64,000 bases of DNA from NCBI RefSeq assembly GCF_003012745.1, contig NZ_PXYK01000001.1, positions 124,001-188,000 on the forward strand. Direction: 5' to 3'. Made by a program: the position numbers and the translations under genes. The stretch's first letter is position 1. Every line of letters begins with the position of its first letter. Of this stretch, positions 57,286 to 64,000 are shown one piece after another. The notes under the pieces are model-generated. The model was not told the origin of the DNA and did not search any database. It saw only the letters and a list, made by a program, of their open reading frames with translations. This DNA is from Kumtagia ephedrae (GTDB lineage: Bacteria; Pseudomonadota; Alphaproteobacteria; Rhizobiales; Rhizobiaceae).

Positions 57286-57606
57286 CTATTTTGCCGTCTT
57301 GGACCGCTGCTGGTGGGCCCGCAGGATGCGGTTCTTCAGCACGTTCGACGCCTTGAACGTCATGACCCGGCGCGGCAGGATCGGCACCTCCTCGCCCGTC
57401 TTCGGGTTGCGGCCGATGCGCTCGTTCTTGCCGCGCACCTGGAAGGTGGCGAAGGAGGACAGCTTCACCGTCTCGCCGCGAACGATAGCCTCGCATATCT
57501 CGTCGAGCACGGACTCGACCAGCTGGGCGGATTCGGTACGGGAAAGGCCCACCTTGCGGTAGACGGCCTCAGCGAGATCGGCGCGCGTAAGTGTCTTTCC
57601 CGCCAT
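57286..57606 (-). CDS. ihfA: Integration host factor subunit alpha
   Basis: DNA-bending protein that pairs with IhfB. 106 residues, HU/IHF fold. The start is [20 protein letters not shown], and the DNA-binding arm is [20 protein letters not shown], with the alpha-subunit pattern. ATG 57606 is chosen over frame positions to 57627. Follows fabH at 128 bp. Confidence 0.95.
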   Translation of the reverse strand: MAGKTLTRADLAEAVYRKVGLSRTESAQLVESVLDEICEAIVRGETVKLSSFATFQVRGKNERIGRNPKTGEEVPILPRRVMTFKASNVLKNRILRAHQQRSKTAK

Positions 57607-57734
57607 GACTTTTCTGACCCTCCTCAATGGCCGCGATAGGGCTACAGGACGTTAGGAAATTGCCCAGATGAGGTCAAGAACCGAACCGACCGGTTCGCAT
57701 GAATGCGCTCTTTACCCCGGTCAGCCGACCGGGC

Positions 57735-58706
57735 CTACCAGCGGATCAGCACCGCCCCCCAGGTAAAGCCGCCGCCCATCGCTTCCAGCATCACCAGATC
57801 GCCCTTGCGGATGCGGCCGTCCTTGACCGCGACGTCCAGCGCCAGCGGCACGGACGCTGCCGAGGTGTTGCCGTGCAGGTCGACGGTCACCACCACCTTC
57901 TCCTCGGCGATGCCGAGCTTTTTGGCCGAGGCGTCGATGATGCGCTTGTTGGCCTGGTGCGGCACGAACCAGGACAGGTCGTCGGCGGTGATGCCCGCCT
58001 GCGCGAACGTGCCCTCGACCACGTCGGTGATCATGCCCGCAGCGTGCTTGAAGACCTCGCGGCCCTCCATGCGGAGCTGGCCGACCGTGCCGGTGGTCGA
58101 GGGGCCGCCGTCGACATAGAGCTTGTCCTTGTGGGTGCCGTCTGAGCGCAGGCTCGCCGCCAGCACGCCGCGGTCGGCGACGCTGCCCTCGCCTTCATGC
58201 GCCTCCAGAACCAGCGCGCCGGCGCCGTCGCCGAACAACACGCAGGTGGTGCGGTCGCTCCAGTCGAGGATGCGCGAGAAGGTCTCGGAGCCGATGACCA
58301 GCGCGCGCTTGCACAGGCCGGCGCGGATGTGCGCGTCGGCGGTGGCGACCGCGTAGACGAAGCCGCTGCACACGGCCTGCATGTCGAAGGCGAAGCCGTG
58401 GCGGATGCCGAGACGCTGCTGCACTTCCACGGCGGTTGCCGGAAAGGTGTTGTTCGGCGTCGAGGTGGCGAGCACGATCAGGTCGATGTCCCGGGGCTCC
58501 AGCCCGCCATTGGCGAGCGCGGCCCGCGCCGCCGCCTCGCCCAGCGAAGCGGTGGTCTCGCCGTCGCCGGCGATGTAGCGCTGGCGGATGCCGGTGCGCT
58601 GCACGATCCACTCGTCCGAGGTGTCGACGAGACCTTCGAACTCGGTATTCTTCATGATGCGGCGCGGCAGCGCTGAGCCGACCCCACGCACGACGGATCT
58701 GAGCAT
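57735..58706 (-). CDS. fabH: 3-oxoacyl-ACP synthase III (FabH)
   Basis: Starts fatty-acid synthesis by condensing acetyl-CoA with malonyl-ACP. 323 residues with the catalytic triad visible: Cys113 in [12 protein letters not shown], His250 in VPHQANKRI and Asn280 in [20 protein letters not shown] at the N-terminal side is also typical. It starts 8 bp after the plsX stop codon, so the genes are cotranscribed. Confidence 0.96.
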   Translation of the reverse strand: MLRSVVRGVGSALPRRIMKNTEFEGLVDTSDEWIVQRTGIRQRYIAGDGETTASLGEAAARAALANGGLEPRDIDLIVLATSTPNNTFPATAVEVQQRLGIRHGFAFDMQAVCSGFVYAVATADAHIRAGLCKRALVIGSETFSRILDWSDRTTCVLFGDGAGALVLEAHEGEGSVADRGVLAASLRSDGTHKDKLYVDGGPSTTGTVGQLRMEGREVFKHAAGMITDVVEGTFAQAGITADDLSWFVPHQANKRIIDASAKKLGIAEEKVVVTVDLHGNTSAASVPLALDVAVKDGRIRKGDLVMLEAMGGGFTWGAVLIRW

Positions 58707-58714
58707 TTTGGTTC

Positions 58715-59776
58715 CTACTGCTTGGCGTTTTCCGGCGCCGCGGGGCGTGCCGAATAGGGTTGGCGCGCATGGAAGAGATCGAGATCCGCTTCAATCCGGT
58801 CGAGCAGCCGGTTGCGAATCATGTCGTAGGCCAGTTCGATCGCGGCGGCAAAACCCTCGTCGTCGGTACCGCCGTGGCTCTTGACCACGATGCCGTTCAG
58901 GCCGAGGAACACGCCGCCATTGGCCTTGCGCACGTCCATCTTCTCGCGCAGCCGGTCGAAAGCGCCCTTGGCCAGCATATAACCGATCCTGGCCATCAGC
59001 GTCCGGCTCATCGCCTCACGCAGATAACCGGCGATCTGCCTGGCGGTTCCTTCCGCCGTCTTCAGCGCGATATTGCCGGCAAATCCTTCGGTCACCACCA
59101 CGTCGACGACGCCCTTGCCGATGTCGTCGCCCTCGACGAAGCCGTGATACTGCATCGACGCCAGATTGGCCTCGCGCAGCAGCCGGCCGGCGTCCTTGAC
59201 CTCCTCCTGGCCCTTGATCTCCTCGACCCCGACATTGAGCAGGCCGACGCTCGGCCGCTCCGTGCCGAAGACGGCGCGCGCCATCGCCGCGCCGAGAATG
59301 CTGAAATCGACGAGCTGGTGCGAATCGGCGCCGATGGTGGCGCCGACGTCGAGCACCACGCTCTCGCCGCGCGCCGTCGGCCAGATGGCGGCGATCGCCG
59401 GCCGCTCGATATTGGCCATGGTGCGCAGGCAGAATTTCGACATCGCCATCAGCGCGCCGGTGTTGCCGGCGGACACGCAGGCGTCGGCATCGCCGCTCTT
59501 GACCGCCTCGATCGCCCGCCACATCGACGACTTCCAGCGGCCGTGCCGCAGCGCCTGGCTCGGCTTGTCGTCCATGCGGACCGCGATGTCGCAATGCACG
59601 AACTGCGTGACGGCGGCGAGCGCCGGGAACTTGTCGAGTTCGGGGCGCACGGCGTCGGTGCGGCCGAACACGATGAAATTCACGTCGGGACGCCGCCTGG
59701 CGACCTTCGCCAGCGCAGGCATGACCACCGATGGCCCGTGATCGCCGCCCATGGCATCGATGGAAATCCTAATCAC
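58715..59776 (-). CDS. plsX: Phosphate acyltransferase PlsX
   Basis: Makes acyl-phosphate from acyl-ACP for phospholipid synthesis. 353 residues. The N-terminal [20 protein letters not shown] is the PlsX signature; [18 protein letters not shown] and [20 protein letters not shown] are further marks. Start ATG 59776 is the family start. First gene of the plsX-fabH-ihfA-merR series; the DUF177 gene lies 107 bp upstream, and rpmF, often between them in other bacteria, is absent here. Confidence 0.96.
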   Translation of the reverse strand: MIRISIDAMGGDHGPSVVMPALAKVARRRPDVNFIVFGRTDAVRPELDKFPALAAVTQFVHCDIAVRMDDKPSQALRHGRWKSSMWRAIEAVKSGDADACVSAGNTGALMAMSKFCLRTMANIERPAIAAIWPTARGESVVLDVGATIGADSHQLVDFSILGAAMARAVFGTERPSVGLLNVGVEEIKGQEEVKDAGRLLREANLASMQYHGFVEGDDIGKGVVDVVVTEGFAGNIALKTAEGTARQIAGYLREAMSRTLMARIGYMLAKGAFDRLREKMDVRKANGGVFLGLNGIVVKSHGGTDDEGFAAAIELAYDMIRNRLLDRIEADLDLFHARQPYSARPAAPENAKQ

Positions 59777-59883
59777 GCGTGGTTCGTCTCGCTTTCGTGG
59801 TCATGGCCCCGGGCCGAGTGCCGGGGAAAATAGCGATTTTGCCTCGTCATACAACGTAATTCGGGGCGCTTTGATGGGTAAAT

Positions 59884-60432
59884 TCAAGAATCGCGGAAGA
59901 GTTTTCGAAGTTTTCGCTGCATTTCGTTCTCCTCCCGCGGCGACGCGGAGGGAGCCTCCGGCAACGCCGCACCGGCCTTGCGCGGATAGGGATCGATGCC
60001 GAGACCGAAAAACTCTTCCACCAGGGCGCCGACGTCGATGCGATCGCCGGAAAACGTCTCGGGACTGTCCGGACCGTCCACATCGATCATGATCTCTCCG
60101 CCGACGTCGAATGATTCGCGGCCGAGCTTCGAATCCTCCGGCAGGAATACGGCGGAAATTTCCTCGTCGATGTGGTTCGTCACCGGTTCTAGCGTGACCA
60201 CGCAGGACTGGACGATGTCGGCTACCACCCGGCCTTCGATCCTGACGCCGTTGCGCTTCCAGGCCGACACGGCGAGATCCGCGCGCAACCGGTCGACGGC
60301 GAGCAGGCCGTGGACGTCGGCAAGCGCCGCGCGCTCGGCTTCCGTCGCCTCGATCGCCACCGACACGCCTTTCTTCGGCAGGCGGGCGACGTCGACATCG
60401 AAGCTGATCGGGCTCTTTTCGGCTGGCTGCAT
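59884..60432 (-). CDS. DUF177 (YceD-like) protein
   Basis: 182 residues. ISFDVDVARLPKKGVSVAIE at the N-terminus, and the DUF177 core RIEGRVVADIVQSCVVTLEP, FLPEDSKLG and EFFGLGIDPYPRKAGA. YceD-type proteins are linked to 23S rRNA/L32 biogenesis and lipid synthesis by neighbourhood. The start is 4 bp after the stop of the ubiquinol-cytochrome chaperone gene, so they are cotranscribed. The classical Cys pair is reduced to one Cys (QSCVVT). Confidence 0.88.
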   Translation of the reverse strand: MQPAEKSPISFDVDVARLPKKGVSVAIEATEAERAALADVHGLLAVDRLRADLAVSAWKRNGVRIEGRVVADIVQSCVVTLEPVTNHIDEEISAVFLPEDSKLGRESFDVGGEIMIDVDGPDSPETFSGDRIDVGALVEEFFGLGIDPYPRKAGAALPEAPSASPREENEMQRKLRKLFRDS

Positions 60433-60436
60433 GGGA

Positions 60437-60991
60437 TCAGGCCTCCCCCGGCTCCGCCCGCGGCGGCGGAAAGACGATGCTGCCGGCGCAGATGTCCGCG
60501 AGCCGCTGGCTGGAGAGCCCGCCGGCGGCGGTCACGACGTAGCCGGCGAGCGCATCGGCGTGGCGCCAGTCGGCGGCGTCCGGCCGGATATTGCGGGCCA
60601 GCGCCGCGGCGAGCTCCGGCCGGTCGCCGGCGTCGAGCGCGGTACCGTAGGCGGCGGTGCGCCCGTAGAACATGCGCGCCAGCTTCTTCATGCGCTTGGG
60701 CACGCCCATATCGCCGATGCCGAGCTCGCGCAGCGAATGGTCGACCTCGGTGAAGAAGTCGTCGACGAGCTGCTGGGCGATGTCGCGGGCCTGGCCGGTC
60801 TCGCCGCGCAGACGGTGCTGGACCAGGAACATGTGCAGGGACAGCATCTCGAAGCGCCCGAGCGGCGTATCCGGCACTTCCCAGTCGGAAAAAAATGCCT
60901 CCTGCCGCGCCGCCGCCACGATTTCCGCATAGAGCGCCCCGATTATCTGACGATTGCGGGACCGTTCGCGACCGAACAGACGTTGAAACAT
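60437..60991 (-). CDS. Ubiquinol-cytochrome c chaperone (CBP3-like)
   Basis: 184 residues. The CBP3/ubiquinol-cytochrome C chaperone domain covers most of the protein: LYAEIVAAARQEAFFSDWEV, MLSLHMFLVQHRLRG, VDDFFTEVDHSLRELGIGDM and VPKRMKKLARMFYGR. It helps cytochrome b assembly in mitochondria; the bacterial homologue should act on the bc1 complex. ATG 60991 gives MFQRLFGRER; the longer frame to 61135 would run across the divergent BamE-like gene promoter and is rejected. Confidence 0.9.
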   Translation of the reverse strand: MFQRLFGRERSRNRQIIGALYAEIVAAARQEAFFSDWEVPDTPLGRFEMLSLHMFLVQHRLRGETGQARDIAQQLVDDFFTEVDHSLRELGIGDMGVPKRMKKLARMFYGRTAAYGTALDAGDRPELAAALARNIRPDAADWRHADALAGYVVTAAGGLSSQRLADICAGSIVFPPPRAEPGEA

Positions 60992-61124
60992 GCTTGCTAC
61001 TCCCGGCGCTGCTTCGGCGGGCTGGTGTTGTTGCATCGGCGCTCGAGCTGGTTTACCGGATTTGCGGTGCCGCGCAAGCGCGCCCGGGGACGAAGCAGGC
61101 GAGAGGGACTTGTCGTTGAAGTCG

Positions 61125-61634
61125 ATGAAAATCAAGAGCGCGCTGATGTCGCGGGGGTTCGCAATCGCCGGTGCGCTGGCGGCCGCGACGGCCCTGCCGG
61201 CCTGTAATTCGTCGAGCGCCCTCGGCGACCTGTCGCCCGGCGAGACGCTGACGCAGGGTTACGTGATCGACCAGCAGCAGATCGACCTCGTCCCGGTCGG
61301 CTCCAGCCGCGAGCAGGTGCTGCTGGCGCTCGGCAGTCCGTCGACCACCGCGACCTTCGACAACGAGGTGTTCTACTACATCTCGCAGAAGCGCTACCGG
61401 CCGGTCGCTTTCGCCAAGCCGAAGCTGGTCGACCAGCGCGTGCTGGCCGTCTATTTCGGCGAGGACGGCCGCGTCGCCAACATCGCCAATTACGGCATGC
61501 AGGACGGCAAGGTGTTCGACTTCGTGTCGCGCACGACGCCGACCGGCGGCAAGGACCAGAACTTCATCGGCCAGATTCTCGCCGGCGCCACCGGCCGGCC
61601 GCTCAGCCTGCCGGGGCAGACGCCCGGCCAGTAG
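61125..61634 (+). CDS. BamE/SmpA/OmlA-like outer-membrane lipoprotein
   Basis: 169 residues. Signal peptide with lipobox (ALPACNSSS). The domain has QGYVIDQQQIDLVPVGSSRE, VLLALGSPSTTATFDNEVFY and YISQKRYRPVAFAKPKLVDQ, as in the alphaproteobacterial BamE family of the outer-membrane assembly complex. ATG 61125 is preferred, with 61146 as an alternative. Divergent from the chaperone gene, a pairing that is frequent in Rhizobiales. Confidence 0.85.
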   Translation: MKIKSALMSRGFAIAGALAAATALPACNSSSALGDLSPGETLTQGYVIDQQQIDLVPVGSSREQVLLALGSPSTTATFDNEVFYYISQKRYRPVAFAKPKLVDQRVLAVYFGEDGRVANIANYGMQDGKVFDFVSRTTPTGGKDQNFIGQILAGATGRPLSLPGQTPGQ

Positions 61635-61705
61635 GGGCGGCGCAGGGACGCAGGACACACCGGCCGGCTGGTTATCGTCCTGAACGGCGACGATCAGGCT
61701 GTCGG

Positions 61706-61756
61706 CACCCCCTCACCGGCCCCTTCGGGCCACCTCTCCCCCTGCCCGGCGGGGCA
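61706..61756 (+). repeat. GC-rich dispersed repeat (CACCGGCCCCTTCGGGCC type)
   Basis: CACCCCCTCACCGGCCCCTT then CGGGCCACCTCTCCCCCTGC and CCGGCGGGG: a second intergenic repeat family familiar from Mesorhizobium genomes, with small internal hairpins (GGCCCCTTCGGGCC). Confidence 0.65.
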
Positions 61757-61792
61757 ATCGCGCATGGAATTCTGAAAGCGCCGGCAGTGAGG

Positions 61793-61850
61793 CACCCCCA
61801 CCCCTAACCCCTCCCCACAAGGGGGAGGGGGACTTTGCGGCCGCGCTTCC
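61793..61850 (+). repeat. GC-rich dispersed palindromic repeat, copy 3
   Basis: Contains CCCCTAACCCCTCCCCACAA then GGGGGAGGGGGACTTTGCGG and CCGC. It shares more than 30 consecutive near-identical bases with the copy at 13114-13167 (other strand), 48 kb away. Confidence 0.82.
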
Positions 61851-61927
61851 CAGGCCTGGGTTCCTCTCCCGCTCGCCGGTCGAAGCGTGGCCGGAATGGT
61901 TCCGGCCAGGCTGCTCCCGGGCGCCGC

Positions 61928-62587
61928 TCACGCCGTCGGTTGCTTGGTCTTGCGCAGATAGGGCAGCACGGTATCGAACGAGCCGAAACGCTTGACCGCA
62001 TCGTCGTTGGAAACAGCGGCGGTGATGATGACGTCCTCGCCCTGCTTCCAGTTCGCCGGCGTCGCCACCAGGTGCTTTGCGGTGAGCTGGATGGAATCGA
62101 TGGCCCGCAGGATCTCGTCGAAGTTGCGGCCGGTGGTCATCGGATAGCTGAGGATCAGCTTGATCTTCTTGTCCGGCCCGACGACGAAGACCGAGCGCAC
62201 GGTTGCATTGTCGGCCGGCGTCCGCCCTTCCGACGTGTCGCCGGACTCGGCCGGCAGCATGCCGTAGAGCTTGGCGACCTTGAGATCCCTGTCGCCGATC
62301 AGCGGGTAGTTGACGGAAAAGCCGGTCGCCGTGCGGATGTCGTCTTGCCACTTCTCGTGGCTGGAGACGGGATCGACCGAAATGCCGATGATCTTGACGC
62401 CGCGTTTGCGGAATTCGCCTTCCAGCCCGGCCATGGTGCCGAGCTCGGTGGTGCAGACCGGCGTGAAGTTCTTGGGATGGCTGAACAGCACGGCCCAGCC
62501 GTCGCCGATCCATTCGTGAAAGCTGATCGGCCCCTGCGTGGTTTCCGCGGTGAAATCGGGCGCAATATCGTTGATACGAAGGCTCAT
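61928..62587 (-). CDS. 1-Cys peroxiredoxin (Prx6-like)
   Basis: 219 residues. The peroxidatic cysteine is Cys45 in PKNFTPVCTTELG; WAVLFSHPKNFTPVC is the Prx6 pattern and the C-terminal extension (residues 150-219, with SIQLTAKHLVATPANWKQG) places it in the Prx6 group without a resolving Cys. GGGAGGTGCGCC precedes ATG 62587. Peroxide detoxification in the cytoplasm. Follows hppA in the same direction, after a terminator; GC-rich repeats lie downstream. Confidence 0.93.
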   Translation of the reverse strand: MSLRINDIAPDFTAETTQGPISFHEWIGDGWAVLFSHPKNFTPVCTTELGTMAGLEGEFRKRGVKIIGISVDPVSSHEKWQDDIRTATGFSVNYPLIGDRDLKVAKLYGMLPAESGDTSEGRTPADNATVRSVFVVGPDKKIKLILSYPMTTGRNFDEILRAIDSIQLTAKHLVATPANWKQGEDVIITAAVSNDDAVKRFGSFDTVLPYLRKTKQPTA

Positions 62588-62728
62588 GGCGCACCTCCCT
62601 GGTGGCTGTCTTGTCGACTTGGAATATGGTCTCCGCAGTTTAGTTTCGCGGCCTCCCGCCTGTCGAGGGAGAAACTTGCGAACGGCCTGCCTCTTCTGGA
62701 CGAAGTTTGCTTCGCAGCAAAAGAAAGA

Positions 62729-62750
62729 CCCGCGGGATCGCTCCCGCGGG
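62729..62750 (-). terminator. Rho-independent terminator of hppA
   Basis: CCCGCGGGA/TCCCGCGGG, loop of 4, followed by TCTTTCTTTT on the minus strand, 29 bp after the hppA stop codon. Confidence 0.85.
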
Positions 62751-62778
62751 CCTGTCGCCTGAGCTCGATTCGTGGCGA

Positions 62779-64000
62779 TCAGCTGTGCGCCAGCACGGCC
62801 AGCAGCAGCAGCGCCACGATGTTGGTGATCTTGATCGCCGGGTTGACGGCCGGGCCGGCGGTGTCCTTGTAGGGGTCGCCGACGGTATCGCCGGTGACGG
62901 AGGCCTTGTGCGCCTCCGAGCCCTTCAGGTGCTTGGTGCCGTCCTTGTCGACAAAACCGTCCTCGAAGCTCTTCTTGGCGTTGTCCCAGGCGCCGCCGCC
63001 TGAGGTCATGGAGATCGCCACGAACAGGCCGTTGACGATGACGCCGAGCAGCGAGGCGCCGAGCGCGGCGAAGGCGGACGCCTTGGAGCCGGAGATCAGC
63101 AGCACGCCGAAATAGACCACCAGCGGCGCCAGCACCGGCAGCAGCGAAGGAATGATCATCTCCTTGATCGCCGCCTTCGTCAGCAGGTCGACGGCGCGCG
63201 CGTAGTTGGGTTTTGAGGTGCCCTTCATGATGCCGGGATCCTCGCGGAACTGCTTGCGCACCTCCTCGACGATCGAGCCGGCGGCGCGGCCGACGGCCGT
63301 CATGGCAATACCGCCGAAGAGATAGGGGATCAGGCCGCCGAAGATCAGGCCGGCGACGACATAGGGATTGGAGAGGTCGAACGAAACCGTTCCCACATCG
63401 GCGAAATACGGGAACTGGGCGGCGTTCGCGGCGAAAAACTGCAGGTCGTAGCTGTAGGCCGCGAACAGCACCAGCGCGCCGAGACCGGCCGAGCCGATCG
63501 CGTAGCCCTTGGTGACCGCCTTGGTGGTGTTGCCGACGGCGTCGAGCGCGTCGGTCGACTGGCGCACCTCCTTGGGCAGGCCCGCCATCTCGGCGATGCC
63601 GCCGGCATTGTCGGTGACCGGGCCGAAGGCGTCGAGCGCCACGATCATGCCGGCAAGGCCGAGCATGGTGGTGACGGCGATCGCCGTGCCGAACAGGCCG
63701 GCGAACTGGAAGGTGGAGATGATGCCGGCGACGATGACGATCGCCGGCAACGCCGTCGATTCCAGCGACACCGCCAGACCCTGGATGACGTTGGTGCCGT
63801 GGCCGGTGACGGAGGCCTGGGCGATGGAGACGACCGGGCGCTTGCCGGTGCCGGTATAGTATTCGGTGATCACCACGATCAGCGCGGTGACGGCGAGGCC
63901 GATCAGGCCGCACACGAACAGGGCGGTGCCGGTCACGGAAATCCCGCCGACGACGCCGATCTCGCCCCAGCCTATGGTGAGCGAGGTGGCCGCGCCGAGG
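62779..64000 (-). CDS. hppA: K+-insensitive membrane pyrophosphatase, C-terminal part (cut by window edge)
   Basis: Proton-pumping inorganic pyrophosphatase of the inner membrane. The visible 407 codons hold the last membrane segments, with [22 protein letters not shown] and the motif [17 protein letters not shown]. The lysine after GNTT is the residue that defines the K+-insensitive type. The C-terminal part has [20 protein letters not shown] with the pyrophosphate-binding Asp/Lys set and ends LLAVLAHS. The frame is open to the right edge, so the N-terminal half is outside the window. Confidence 0.95.
   Translation of the reverse strand, partial: LGAATSLTIGWGEIGVVGGISVTGTALFVCGLIGLAVTALIVVITEYYTGTGKRPVVSIAQASVTGHGTNVIQGLAVSLESTALPAIVIVAGIISTFQFAGLFGTAIAVTTMLGLAGMIVALDAFGPVTDNAGGIAEMAGLPKEVRQSTDALDAVGNTTKAVTKGYAIGSAGLGALVLFAAYSYDLQFFAANAAQFPYFADVGTVSFDLSNPYVVAGLIFGGLIPYLFGGIAMTAVGRAAGSIVEEVRKQFREDPGIMKGTSKPNYARAVDLLTKAAIKEMIIPSLLPVLAPLVVYFGVLLISGSKASAFAALGASLLGVIVNGLFVAISMTSGGGAWDNAKKSFEDGFVDKDGTKHLKGSEAHKASVTGDTVGDPYKDTAGPAVNPAIKITNIVALLLLAVLAHS

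Overview
The window is GC-rich, densely coded chromosome of an alphaproteobacterium of the Hyphomicrobiales (Rhizobiales), most like Mesorhizobium and other Phyllobacteriaceae. The grounds are the gene content and order: hupB-lon, clpP and clpX, an ExoR homologue, rplM-rpsI and speB-argC followed by ctaA with a DUF2842 gene, the plsX-fabH-ihfA-merR run, DUF982 and DUF2188 proteins, a K+-insensitive HppA, and the typical rhizobial GC-rich intergenic palindromes. No rRNA, CRISPR array, transposase, integrase or phage structural block was found.

Layout. 0-6 kb: argS (cut by the left edge), dgt, erpA, and two convergent nucleobase permeases (NCS1 and NCS2). 6-17 kb: xthA, exoR, hupB, lon, a DUF1513-like secreted protein, a short RTX protein, clpX and clpP. 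17-26 kb: a repeat-containing secreted protein, a P450 translationally coupled to a solute-binding-like protein, then a leftward set (enoyl-CoA hydratase, VOC protein, AAA ATPase, CoA-binding protein, metY, cupin, DUF2442) and a rightward thioesterase. 26-27 kb: rplM-rpsI with a clear promoter and terminator. 27-40.5 kb: accessory genes lying between rpsI and speB-argC, which are close neighbours in Sinorhizobium as I remember it: ddl, a 1493-residue RTX/cadherin-like protein, three tandem Tail-Collar proteins, a DUF6916-like protein, a GNAT, an ECF41 sigma factor with its AhpD-like partner, an acyltransferase and a GDPD. 40.5-45 kb: speB, argC, an APH-like kinase, ctaA, DUF2842. 45-55.8 kb: an exopolysaccharide locus (deacetylase, FemAB/CelD-like protein, Wzz/ExoP-like protein, export lipoprotein, glycosyltransferase, priming transferase, ligase/polymerase) interrupted by guaD and ended by tRNA-Pro(GGG). 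56-64 kb: small DUF genes, merR, ihfA, fabH, plsX, DUF177, a cytochrome bc1 chaperone, a BamE-like lipoprotein, a 1-Cys peroxiredoxin and hppA (cut by the right edge).

How the parts may work together. ExoR, known in Sinorhizobium as the periplasmic brake on ExoS-ChvI, and the exopolysaccharide locus both concern the cell surface. guaD and the two permeases concern purine use. ClpXP, Lon and HU are housekeeping proteolysis and nucleoid functions. The most interesting block is 28.4-36.4 kb: a giant predicted type-I-secreted surface protein, three paralogous phage-type collar proteins each with an HxH motif, a DUF6916-like protein and a GNAT, with no other phage genes. It looks like a dedicated, so far undescribed surface or secreted assembly.
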